A DNA stretch of 64,000 nucleotides from Siphonodentalium dalli (Eukaryota; Mollusca; Scaphopoda; Gadilida; Siphonodentaliidae), in the NCBI GenBank assembly GCA_032622095.1, contig CP136064.1:182694209-182758208 (forward strand). The letters are read 5' to 3'. Made by a program: the position numbers and the translations under genes. The number at the start of each line of letters is the position of its first letter. Positions within the stretch are counted from its first letter, which is position 1. Positions 1 through 12,500 of the stretch are shown in pieces. A model generated the notes under the pieces. The model was not told the origin of the DNA and searched no databases. It worked only from the letters and a program-made list of their open reading frames with translations.

Positions 1-426
1 TGGATTCCTGAAAGAGCAGTATATCAAAATTGTTTATGTGTTCATGGAATTCTGGGTCATTAAGTTTTGAGATAAGCCCACACCCATTAAGAGAGACACT
101 TAATTTGGGTCACACCCGGGCTGTCCTATGTCCGCTGAGTGGTACTCGTCGGTTCACTTGAGAACTGAAAAGAAGGATTAGCTTGATTGTCCACGCTTGC
201 ACTATCTGTCAGGGTGTCTGGGGTGATCAATGAGTTTGTGGGTTTTCCCCGTCCTCGACCTGCTTTCGGATTGGGCTTGAGTTGTACTGATTTGGTCACC
301 ATCCGTTATGATACCCCATGCAGTTGTACCAACAACATACTGTTCACTGAGTGTGTACTCATGAATATATCACTATATACCATGGAGTATATAAAATAAC
401 GACATTCCACATACTCCATCAAAATC
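1..426. other. Unassigned flank
   Basis: No convincing gene or repeat boundary seen. A 70-codon frame starting at 187 has no recognisable domain. The stretch just upstream of 427 is probably the 5' flank of the MULE element. Confidence 0.3.
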
Positions 427-2770
427 ATGGCTGGTAATCAAGTTATTGTTGCATTCATCCATAACTCCAAAGGAGGCAGACATCTCGTTTACGGCCACTT
501 CAAATTCCGTCTTAAATCACAGAAACCCCCAAACGCTCACTGGGTCTGCTGCAATAAAGACTGCCGATCAACCATCAACACAAGAAACGACATCATAAGT
601 TCTCAAATGAAACCACGCAACCACGACTCTGACATGGAACAGGTAATTACTGTCGTTATTATCAAGTTATTTATTGAGTTTTCTATATACAACATCAAAA
701 CAATCCTAAAATTTCAATTTATTTTTTATTTATTTCTTTTAATTGTATTTATAATGGTATAATTTGTATATTTCAGATTATAGCCGACTCGGTCTTAGAA
801 GACCTAAGAAAAGCTGTACGGCACGATTTCAAGACAGTTACTTCCTTATACCGCGAACAGATGACGTCCATGAGATCCGACGGGACAGACCCTCTTAATA
901 GAGCCCGAAGCCGCCATCGCACGCCGCCGCCGCCAGCCATATTGGCCACAAGCCGCCGCCAGCCATATTATTTCTAACGCCAGCCACATTTAAAAATCTC
1001 CGCCGCCGGAATTGTAAAATGGCTGAGCCGTGTGCATGGGCTTATATGTCAAGCACAACTGTACTGTGAATCGCAAGGAACTAAACCGCATTGCCTAATA
1101 TTGGAATACTCGCATGGACACGTCATGGTTGTTATATTATCAGAACACCTGGCCCCTTAATGTGGAATAGACTATCCCAATGTATGCTTCCATATAACTG
1201 AATGGGCGCATCCATTCGGTATTGAAAGGGTTAAAATATAAATTGTATATATCGACAACACCCAGTCTCAGACATCACTGGCATTTGTTAATATATAGAC
1301 ATAAGAATAGAAAATAGTTTGAAATATTATATATCATTACTATCGGGTTCATCATTCAATGATGCATGCATATATCGCAAGATGACAGTGGTGATAGCAG
1401 TCTGAAGTCGACAGCTGCAGTCCCAATGTAACTACTTATACCGATTAGATGGGGAAACTATATAGTATATCCATGCCAGTCCTTCGTGAATTTTCGCCAT
1501 AATGGAAAAGCCCAACATCAAAAGATTACGTGTGGTCTGGAATTATACGGGTTCACCACAAACGCTAAAAAAACGGCGTCTATAACCGGTAACAGGGGAT
1601 TAGGAACATTTCGGAAACGAAAATACGCTGAATGATAACATTTCAGCCGGCTGAGCCGCCATATTTCGTCAGCCACGAACGTCGTGACTGAGCCGGCTTA
1701 GCTGGCTAACCAGCCACGAAAATCGGTTGAGCCAGCCATGAAAACAATTTGTCGTGGCTTCGGGGTCTACCTCTTAACATAGCCAAGGCTCCCACATTTT
1801 ATTCAGTTAGCTCGTCACTGTACAGATCCCGAGCACAGACGCGACCAACACTTCCCAAGACTCGTTCAGCCATCAACTTGCCCGAATCCTACCAACAGAC
1901 GACAGCCGGTGACAATTTTCTTTTAGGTTCTGACGGTGACAGCAACAAAATTATGGTATTCGCAACAACTTCAAACTTGCAACTGCTCAACGACGCCTCC
2001 ACATACTACAGCGACGGGGCATTTGAAAAATCACCAAAGCTATTCCATCAGTTATACACCATACATGCATCCGTGGACAACAAGATGCTGCCATTAATTT
2101 ACGGGTTACTGGCAGACAAGACTAAAGCCACCTACGTTAGATTCTTCGGAATAGTAAAAGAAAAGGGAAACGACATCGGAATCGACCTGCAACCGGAACA
2201 AGTATTCACCGACTTCGAACTAGCCGCTCAAAGCGCCATCGCCCAAGTGTTCCCTACGTCGAATATAAAAGGTTGCCACTTTCATTACGGACAAGCCATA
2301 TACAAGTATGCGACCGACAAATGCAAACTACGAGACGAATATACAGTCGACCATGAGAACCATGGTGGATCGACAAGTCGACGACCGAGTCACGAAGTTC
2401 CTGGACTACGTCACTTCATACTAGATTGAAGAAACCTTCCCAATTGCCGTCTGGAATCACCACGACACAGTCGGGCCCAGAACAACGAACCATATCGAAG
2501 GGTGGTATAGAAAACTACAACGAATCATAGCCGGCTCACACCCCAACGTATACAGTCTCATTGACTTCTTCAAACAAGAACAGACCTACTCCGAATCAAC
2601 AATTCTTCAGCTGAGTGGCGGTGGAAAGGTGGCACATCGACGCCGAAAATACAGGGCCATCGACAACTAACCGCGCCACTTCAAGAGAGTTCTGCGAGTG
2701 GGCGAAATCGACATTTTGACATTCCTAGATAACGTTTCCAACATCAGCGGTCGTTTTTATAGTCCAATAG
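427..2770 (+). pseudogene. FLYWCH/MULE-type transposase gene, decayed
   Basis: A DNA-transposon transposase. The first exon (427-642) encodes a FLYWCH zinc finger (GGRHLVYGHFKFRL, HWVCCNKDC, then NHDSD). A plausible intron follows (GT 643, AG 775-776). The second exon runs 777-898 and, past an inserted MITE, 1778 onward. It carries the MULE catalytic core: YYSDGAFEKSPKLF with the first Asp, VFTDFELAAQSA with the second, then C-x-F-H-Y, and RTTNHIEGWYRKL near the C-terminus. Decay is clear: a frameshift near 2355, a TAG near 2423 and a TAA near 2668. The product would bind its own ends and catalyse excision and insertion; this copy cannot. It lies just upstream of the SEC14L start, on the same strand. 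Confidence 0.85.
899..1769. mobile_element. 871-bp hAT-like MITE inside the MULE gene
   Basis: Inverted ends TAGAGCCCGAAGCC / GGCTTCGGGGTCTA (one mismatch). They are flanked by a perfect 8-bp duplication CCTCTTAA at 891-898 and 1770-1777. An 8-bp target duplication with TAGNG termini is the signature of hAT elements. Subterminal regions are rich in AGCCGCC/AGCCGGCT words, typical hAT transposase-binding decoration. No transposase is encoded. Removing the element and one duplication copy joins the MULE reading frame exactly. Confidence 0.88.
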
Positions 2771-3422
2771 TAAAATTATGTGTTTATTGTTGCCTGTAAT
2801 TTATCTCATATATTTTGTTCAAGTTTCTATTTAGAATGTATGTTATTCGTTTTGTTAACTATATATTATCTTAACTCTTAAAATAAATCAAAATGTTCAA
2901 TTCAAAGTATTTAAACTTGTCTTCTCTGAAACCACCGAATACACAGATCAGCCCAAAAACCCTAAACTACCCCAGCTACACCACCTCAACACACGCTTAG
3001 CGGCATCTCTTTGAAGAACGGATTAGTCACACCTGACCCGAAATCCACGCCACCGGTGAAGTGGGACCAAGTCGACCGCATATATATAAAATATGTCATG
3101 CGTGCAGTAAAACGTTTATCCGCGAGACACTGAGAAGTTAATTTGTGGCTTAATGTGAATTGCAATGAATATCACTGGTTTTAAATCTTACTGGATCTAT
3201 TATTTATCCCTAATGCTGAGGCCATAACAAAAATCCTAAAAGTTTGCAGTGACATACATTTTAAACATTAGCTGTTCGGTATACCATATGTTATTATTAA
3301 ACATAGCCACTAAATTGTCTTGCTAAACATTTATACTGATATATGTCACAGTGCATTGATCATTGTGTTAACCAGGTACCTTAATTCGGAATCTGGGGCA
3401 CACGGGGACATCACGCCGACCA
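2771..3422. other. Region between MULE relic and SEC14L
   Basis: AT-rich. AAATAAA near 2881 could be the MULE polyadenylation signal. The rest should contain the SEC14L upstream region; no other feature recognised. Confidence 0.3.
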
Positions 3423-3428
3423 TATAAA
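3423..3428 (+). promoter_or_regulatory. Possible TATA box of SEC14L gene
   Basis: TATAAA 95 nt upstream of the chosen start codon. A transcription start about 30 nt downstream would give a short 5' UTR. AT-rich DNA makes such hexamers common, so this is weak. Confidence 0.25.
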
Positions 3429-3522
3429 GTTGTCGAGTCACGCTCAGAGACCGATATATTATACAGTTGCCATTTACAGGTGTTTTTTGTTCTGTTGCCG
3501 TGATTATATCTTCAATCCCGAT

Positions 3523-3576
3523 ATGCAGAAAGCAAAAGAAAAGCAATCCGCGAAGGAAGAAATGGCACTTAGAAAG
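3523..3576 (+). CDS. SEC14L2: SEC14L exon 1 (start codon)
   Basis: Encodes residues 1-18, [18 protein letters not shown], followed by the donor GTAAGA. It matches the 18-residue first exon of vertebrate SEC14L2 in length and in its charged, helix-forming character. An in-frame ATG at 3430 would add 31 residues, but the start at 3523 gives the family's usual length and has G at -3. Ends in phase 0. Confidence 0.82.
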
Positions 3577-6500
3577 GTAAGACAATTTACTACTTCTTCA
3601 CCTTCGGATACGTTCACAAATGGCAAATTTACTTGGCAGTTTTTTATGTAATCGTCGCAGAGAGCTGTGTTAATTATGCTCAGTCTGATTAAAACCAGAC
3701 ACGAATCAGCTTCGCAGTACAGAGTCTGAAGAAAATGAGTATGTTTTCCATTATTACCATCACAAAATCTATCAGCAAAGCGATGCAGCCATTCAGGCGA
3801 TTGTCGGAATTCCTACACAGCGGTGGATTCTCCACATAGCTAACAATAGCGCAGTAAATTTTCTGTCACATTGATAATTTCACTCAGAATTAGCGATTAC
3901 GACAACTAATTCAAAAGTAAAGGCGTACGTGAATAGTCGTAATTGACCAATACTACCTAGCAAGGAGATTAGAAGTATGTATTTCCAAGAATTTCAACAA
4001 TTAACAGCAGTATGAAGCGGCGGATATAAAGGTCATTCGTAAATATATTTGTGCGCTGTGATGTCTCGCATGACTCCCATGTAGAAGTTATTTATAGCGA
4101 CGGTAAGGTCACCGTACTATGTACTTCGAAGCTGGTTCGAGTCTTGTTTTAATCAGACTGCGCTATAATAATTAAAATTGAAAAACAAACAATCGCATGT
4201 ATAAAATACATGTGCAGCATTGTTTACTGATGCGCGAGCAACAAATAAATATAATGTCATGCTACAAGTGATTTTAATACTAACATTTCCATGAACTTTA
4301 CCATGAAATATCTGCATGCAAGAATAAATCATGCAATCACACGTGACATACGTAGGTATAACGTACAGTCGACGGTTCTCAGTATAGTTTCAAATGTTAG
4401 TGTTTAAAAAAAAAGAGTGGTAGGTTATGATCTGCGACCAATTTTTACATTTATATCAGTATTTTAGCTGAATTAAAAAAAAATTAAATAACAGCGATTG
4501 TATATAATTATGCGGGCAATTGGAATATCTAGGCATCACCCTTAATACTGATTAATATATACACATCTCTCAGTGATACTGAGTGATATTCTATTTGATG
4601 CAGCCATAAAGCTATTTCTCTGTTTACCGTACAGCGGATATTTATCAACGTATACATGCATGTCTTAGATGACCTTGCTAATTTGCAACAAAATCTTGAT
4701 TCAAATTGAATGGTATCCCTTTGATGATTTTGAGCGATAGTAACAATTATTTGTACAAAACCCATGGTTTCAGCCAATGAGATTGATCTATCTTGCGTTG
4801 TTTTTAGATAATTTCAAAGTGGAATGGAACATGTATATTTTATGCATTTGCATGTATTTGACCACCCCTATTTTGATAGCCAATGGGTGCATATTTAGAC
4901 AGAGTATTCTACCCTGTTCTATTCTGCTATAGAAAACTTTTTCATTATACCTGGCTCACCAATGGCATAAAGTAGCGTACAGACGAGTACGTGGCGTAGG
5001 TTGCGTTGTATAATTGGAACACAGACAAATTCCACCAAGGCGTGCAGTCAGTTGCGATGGTCCGGCAGCCGAGGCAATGAACCTAGTTTTTGCTTATAAA
5101 GTTTTTTTTCTCTCAACGGTTTAGTATAGTTTAGGGTTCCCATACACAGAATATCTTTACTGGACACCTGACAGGATTGAGGATTTTCAGATTTTCGATA
5201 AATCCAAGATGGCCACCAGAATGGTCAGAATCTTCGAATAGAGGCGATTATTCATACACCAGGAGATATTGTTATCACAAGGGATGCTCATTCTGTAGCC
5301 TGAGAGGATTTAGCCTTCCTATAAATTCGACAGAATTCAAGATGGCCGCCAAAATTTCCGGTTTTTACATATATTTGGCTATAACTTCATTAATCTTCGA
5401 AAGAAAACGGAAATTCCGACAGCTCTATTTGGTTACTTAGATCGTGACAATTGTTACATATTTAGAGAAAGATAGCTCATTAGCTATTGGCAGTTTGGCA
5501 ACTTATGAATTTCACGTACCCGAACAAGTCCATAACATGTCTTTAATTAATACATAAGAATGGCGGTGTTTTTTTGTCAATTTGGATGAACTAATTGTAA
5601 AAAAAGACTACTTTGAGGAACATTATTCTTAATTTCTATTTCACCACCCCACCGGAGTGTTTCACATCACTTTAATCGGAAGATCCGCGTTATAACGCAT
5701 GTTCGCGCTCGTGTGAACGACTTAAAGCAGACAACGAATCGTGTCAACGCAACGTACGAACCATGCATGCAACGTACGCAACGGAATCGTCTGAACACCC
5801 CTTAAGGCATTGAACATTAAACATATTCATCGATCTGCATTAATTGGATCATTATAGAGTGGAGCATGTCTAGTTATCTCAGGACAAATGATATAACATA
5901 GTCGTATAAGAGCGACGTATTTTATCCCAAAGGGTTAAACAGATGCGGAGATTTAAACCAGAAACTTTTAGAAACGCAAACATGTTCGGTAGCGAAATAT
6001 TTCACCGATAGATCACTACGCTACCAATACGCCATACCGCATGGAATTCCAAAGAAGTAAGCAAAATAAAATAAAGCGACAAAGTATTTGGACAAATTGA
6101 CAACATAATCATGAATCGCGAGAGTTTGGGAAAAATGTTAATTAGGCCACGAAGCGATTGGGATAACTCTTGAGCAGGAATGGGGAGAACTATATTTTTA
6201 CACGTAGGGGTGAGCGGCGCGGTCGGTGTCAACTTTCTTTCCAACTTATCGATCGAAGAAGACGGTCACCAATTTTGAAAACCCTCCCTCCCTCCCATTT
6301 TTCGTGGTTGTTGGAGAGCACACAGGGTTGATGTCTTTGCCCCCCCCCCCCACCTTTCGGGGTTTGTTTTTGCTGGCGGCGGTTATTGCGCCTCAAAAAT
6401 TGTTAATTGTTTTTATTATTATTCATGTATCGGCTTCCTGTAATTATGTTTTGCTAAACAGGTAGCTAAAACCGCATTCCATTGTTTGTCTTTATTTTAA

Positions 6501-9500
6501 CCCTGTGGGATAAAATGTCCATTATATATATATTAACAGGATATGTCTATTTAAGTTTTATATATTAGGATAATATATTTTCTTGCTAAATATTTCTCCA
6601 GTTAATTATAAATTATTCCCACAAAACTGATGCTAGCGAACGGTACCATGCATACAGCATGGAATAGACTTAATATCTCAGGATAGGCTAACTAAGTACA
6701 AGGGAGGACAATAGGAAACGTGGCGACTGTGGTTTAAGATACAAATGAAGCCTCCTCTCATAGTAGAGCCGAGACAATAAGCTATTTGGTGATTGGAGTG
6801 TTGTGTGAAATTATTAATTATCCTAGCAGTTCTTGGTTCCGAAAGGGACAAAATATTTTCAACCTCTGAAATGTATGAAAATCCATTGTGTTTATCATCT
6901 CTTAATAATTGCTCAGATTGATTTTATTTCCAATGAAGATGATGATATGTGATCCAGAGAAATTCTGTATTGAAAATCTCTTGCCTTTTTTCGGCTGGAT
7001 TTATACAAAACTTGCATCCCCCTTAAACTAATGTATTAAATTCTTCACATCGAGTTTTGAGTGACCCCCCACATTATAAAAGCGTACAACAAAACAAACC
7101 AGCATGAGTTGAGAGAGGGACAACGGAAGAACTTATGGACGCAAGCTGTGGCGTAATCTCTGACTGACGTTAGAGAAATGTCCATAAAACACTATTAATT
7201 GCACAAGGACAGACATGGATCACTTAAACATTTGTAATCAGAGTCATAACGATAGTTATCGAGAGATCGTGAAATCGTAAAAAGAATCATCTTGTGGGAA
7301 TAGAATCAGCTACTGACGTACGTACGTCGAAGAATTCGGGTATTATTTCACAGACCTTGTTGAAAATGGATGTTATATAGTTGGAATGCTTGAATGCATG
7401 CTGTTAAATTTAACACCTTATTTACAAGCTCATATAGGCTGAGAAAACACAACGTGTCGCACTGAAGGTGGGATAATTGTGACTAAGTTAGTTTTGTAGC
7501 ATATTCATTTTAGTTTCATGATCCAGTTGTTGCATATGGAATTTATGGGGGAAAATCAGGGGGGGGGGGGGTCCAACAAACTGTTTTTTCCGCAACTCAA
7601 AATGTTTTTCCCTGTAAGTTTTTTGACTGTTTTTGCAATGAGTTTGGCTTAAAACACCTTAAAATAAGAGAAATAATGTAATTATAACTGCTAAACTGAC
7701 TGAAGGCAGTTATCGTGTTGTATTTAGTTGCAAATTTTGAAATCCAAGATGGCCGCTGGCAGCCATGTTTTTTTGGCGAATGACCCCAAAATTACTCGTT
7801 CCTATTTACATGTCAATTCAACATCCATGACAAATAGTATGCACATAAATTCATATACAACTGTATATTCATATACAGTGAAATTCTCCCCGCAAATCTC
7901 TGTTTTAGTGTTAAAAGGGGGTGGGTGTCCAAAAATGGCCGGAATTAAACTGCCGAAAACCGAAATTTTTTGGACGCGGGGGTGGGTGGGTCCCAACAAG
8001 GGTCGAAAGGTAAAAATCAGCATACGTGCCTGAAATTATTTTCCGACCCTCGTTGGGACCCACACACCCCCGCGTCTGGGAATGTATGAAAAATTTGTCA
8101 TTCTCCTCATTATAGAGAGAAAAGTTTATCATATGCAAACAAATGTAAATATTTTTGTCAAGCTAAGACATGGTGCCACATTTTTGAGGCAAAATTGGAA
8201 CTTCCCGTTCAAGATGGCCGCCAAATTAACCACCGGAAGTGGAAAATTTGACTATTTTTCACTAATATCTTCTACATCAGTTTATGTTGCTTGCAGCTGC
8301 TTGAAACTGGTGGAGAATTGTGACTTTATATCGTATTTTCATGATTAACAGATTATTTTATCAATGAAATGTGCAATTCTTTGGCCCAATCCCTTCCGAT
8401 TCCTCAAATATTCGATTTTTACAGAACGCGGTATAAAATCAGCAAATATGACCATGGGATTTAAGTCATGTTTCAACTAGAAATGAGCAGCCGTTTCCGC
8501 CCCATATAATGTACTAACCTTTTTTCAATTCTTTCAGTTTAAGGAGGCGATTGATGATGTTATTAAACCAAAACACACGGACGATTATTTGCAACGATGG
8601 CTTAAAGGTATTTGTTTTTAAAACCGCCTTCGACATGTTTCGCTCGTGTTAAAATGAATGTTAAAACAAGTGAATGTCAAGCAGTAACCCCTGACTGAAA
8701 TTTATTTCCATACATGAATGTTGCGTGAACTACATAGTATTTTTCAGAAATAGTCGGTGGGCTTCTAAATGGTCGTACCTCGATAAAACCAAATTTGTTC
8801 AGGAGACACAAAAAACTATTTATCTCTGGAACTATATAAGTTGTATACCAATAACTTTACACACTAACACTTTATATCACAGTTGTTATACTAGTTACAC
8901 TCTCATATTCAATTATAGTCAACTTCTAGTTGATGAGAAAACATGATTTGATTGTGCTATCATCATCATCATCATCATGTTCTTGGAACAAGTCTTGTGA
9001 CTTTTTGTTCCTGTACTAATGATAATACATTTATTTGTAATCAATTAATTGGGAGACAGAGTCGAGTGGACTCTTATCCCAATTTTACAATGTGAACATT
9101 AACAATTTTCAATTTGTCACAATAGGTAGTAAGTCATCGACATTCGACAATGTCCATGTCTTGGATAAAACATCTTTTTGCTGGTTCATTTTCTCTCTTT
9201 TTCTTTAGTTCAACTCTGAGTTTATAAAGTTCTTCTATTTCCTTTCTTGAATACTCTCGATTGAAATATATTTTTAGTTGTCCCTTTACTCCGGTTTCTT
9301 TTTTATTGAATAAAATCGCTTCGTTTATCATTTGGTCTCGTGAATGTTTAGAATTTAATTACAATTTCACTGCTCGATGTTTATTTTCAGTTTTGTGACC
9401 AATCCGCTGGTATGACAGTACTTCAGTTATACGACTCTTTAGAAGTTAAAAATCTAACTCTTGTCTTTATACGACATTTTAGTTTTTACGATTCCCGCGG

Positions 9501-12500
9501 CTTCGTTAGTCTGTGTCACTCACGATAAGGATACGCCCTCTGACCATTCTTCGTTAAAACAATCCAATCAGAATTATCCTATATCAGGAACTGTTTCGAA
9601 AATAAAAATTACGACATTTTAGAATTAACGAAATTATTTCACGGGGATCCCAGATACGACAATTTAGAACCCAATTTCCCTGACAAACATCGAAAAATGG
9701 CATTTATACTTGAAATATTGATAAGTTATATGATGAACTTATGTAATCGAACCCGTAGATTCCGAAAATGCAATAAAAAGTTTCGCACCAAAATGGCAGG
9801 TACGACATTTTAGAAGCCCACCGACGAAATGGGTCAGCAATATGGTATAATAATACTCTGAATATATACTATTAATTTGGGATATATCTTTCAGCGATGT
9901 TCTGAAAGAGAAAAGGCTGTTGATGCCACTTATTTGCATCAACAAACAAATGAATACTTCCGAATTAAAATAATTGTATTATTGCCTTATCCGTTGCTTC
10001 TCTGACGGTTCAAATATAATTTGACTTGTCACCACACGTATCTGAAGATGATTCCGTGATATGATTATAGGCCGAATAATAATGCATCATATAAATTGGA
10101 TTGTTATACCGTTGTTTTCGGTACTAAATTATCTAGATTTGACAGAGTTCGCATAATGAATTACTACTGATAAGAATTACGAATAGCGTATACAGTATAG
10201 ATATAGATGTTTCGTACGGTCCAAAATCTTTTCGCAGAATTGACGACTACGAGTCCATTTGTGAGAAAATAGTTCAAATTCATTATGTTTTCAGTGATTA
10301 GTTTGAATTAAGTGTTATGTGTTACCCGGTCACAGTCAGTGGTATAGCCTCGATGATAGCACGCAAAGCTCGCTTGACCATGCTTGGTTTCTTGAAACCG
10401 AAATCGTAACTACGGATATGGTAAAACGAGAACTGATAGGAAGAACACAAATTCTTGTGACGTAGTACTTACCCTATTCGAGTCAGCATAAAAAAAATAT
10501 ATGGCTGATGATTGGTTGATTATTATTGAGGGAAATTTCCCTAATCGTGAACAGAAAATCATAGCCTACTTAAATATGGCGATCGTGTTTGTTCAGGTGG
10601 CCACGAAGAGTCTAGTGGGGTTCCTAAGTTACGGAAGTGGTCTTTTATGCACTGATTTGTCTGCAGTATATGGGGTAGGGTAATGTGGGGCATAATACGA
10701 CACATAAGCACATTAGACCCCATCATGCCACTAAAAACGATGGAAGGGCACACATTAGTAAACTAAAAGTTAGATAAATATTTCCACTATATATATTAAT
10801 ACTCACACTTGCCTGGGTTCAAGCACAAATTTATGAACAGCATTACTCCCCGTCGACGTACCCAATCCGTCGCATTATGCCCCATACACGGGGTACAATG
10901 CGACACATTTGACATTACAACATCAGCATATACGGTACCGAACCTAATAAATGCAAGACGGTCTGCAGTTTCTTTTGTGGATTGAAAGAATGTATAATCT
11001 TTATTTAAAGTCATAGCAGCAGACCAATGAGACATTTTATTGATTTATATGGCGGGTAAAATAGCACCATACAGTTTTGATTTCAGGAAAATGGCCGGGG
11101 TAGGGTTAACAATAATTATTTATCTATATCATGTTTTAATGTTTGGTAATGATCGAATATGTTTTTTTATTTCTTTTCTTTTTAACTAAGGTTACGATAA
11201 GATTTATTTTTCCAGGTTTGATTTGCGATATGCCTAATCATATTTTTTTTCTCGTACTGGTTGTACCCGAGTGTCGCATTATGCCCCACAACCAGACAAC
11301 CTGTCTCTCCCCCAAATATGAGTGAATGTGAATAACCGATGTACATAGAACTGATCAACTTACTATATAACTCGTCTTACTTTACCAAAATACGCATGTA
11401 GCTTTGGTGGTAGTGGTAAGATGTCCTCGTTTTAACATGTACAAGACCTACCGGAAGTTATAAACCATTCAAAAAGGGGGTCACCAAATGTGGGCACCCC
11501 TACTCCGGCGTTTCGCATGTGAGATTAAACAGTCATAATGATGTCGGTCCAATTGGGATGTCTACTTCTATGATTGGTCTTACTAAAATAATAAATGTGC
11601 GATTCAACTTCAGTCATGGAAAAATCATATGACCTGATAACGACCGCCTGTCGCATTATGCCCCGCGTCGCATTATGCCCCACATTACCCTATATAGTTG
11701 TGGAAATGCAAGATTATCGTTTAAAAAAATACCGAAAAGGGCGCGTAAACTTGTTGTCACAGACTGGTGTATCGGATGACGTTCTAAGGCAAAATTGACC
11801 ACTTGAAGTTCAAATAGGCTTAAACCATGGCCGGCGGGACTTATAGTTAACACCGTGGCCTATGGAAAATAATTAGATGTTTTTAATACACTCAGGACTG
11901 TACGGGATTTCCATTGAAAACGCTGTTAATTAAAAATGGTAATGTCATAGTGAATTATAAATGTCATTTCGCGTGACGTCATTGACGTTACGTCGCTTAC
12001 TAATCTAGACTGAATTTTCGATGGTTGATCTTTCTCCTCATCGGGAATTTCATGCATTAATTATGTGTGATTTAATCATATTGGCGAACAAATTTATGCA
12101 GAAGTGTAATAAATAGAGTAATCAATTATTTCCAAGAAATACTTTCGATAATTCATTCGTTTCTTACCGACGTCTCTCGCCTCTCGTGAATTATTTAACG
12201 TAATTCTCGGAACCAATTGATTACTCTCTATACATGTAACCTATAAGTGCAACTTGACATTGTTGATCAGATCGAGACGAGACTCAACGCAAAATAATGT
12301 TTTCAAATAGTGCCCCTACTCACCTACTCGTCATGGAGCTACATAATTGGCACCAGAAGTCAATACATTTATATATGTATCTAAATTTGATGGCATCTAT
12401 TGTCTCAAACTGTTTGAACCAAACGCCAACTCCAAAACACCAACCATGCAGACGATATTTACCCGGCCCGTGTATTGTTTAGCAAATTTAATGAATCGTG

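Noticed and set aside
5177-5440. 87-codon frame with FKMAAKI
   Set aside because: The MAAK words come from AAGATGGCCGCC repeats; no conserved domain.
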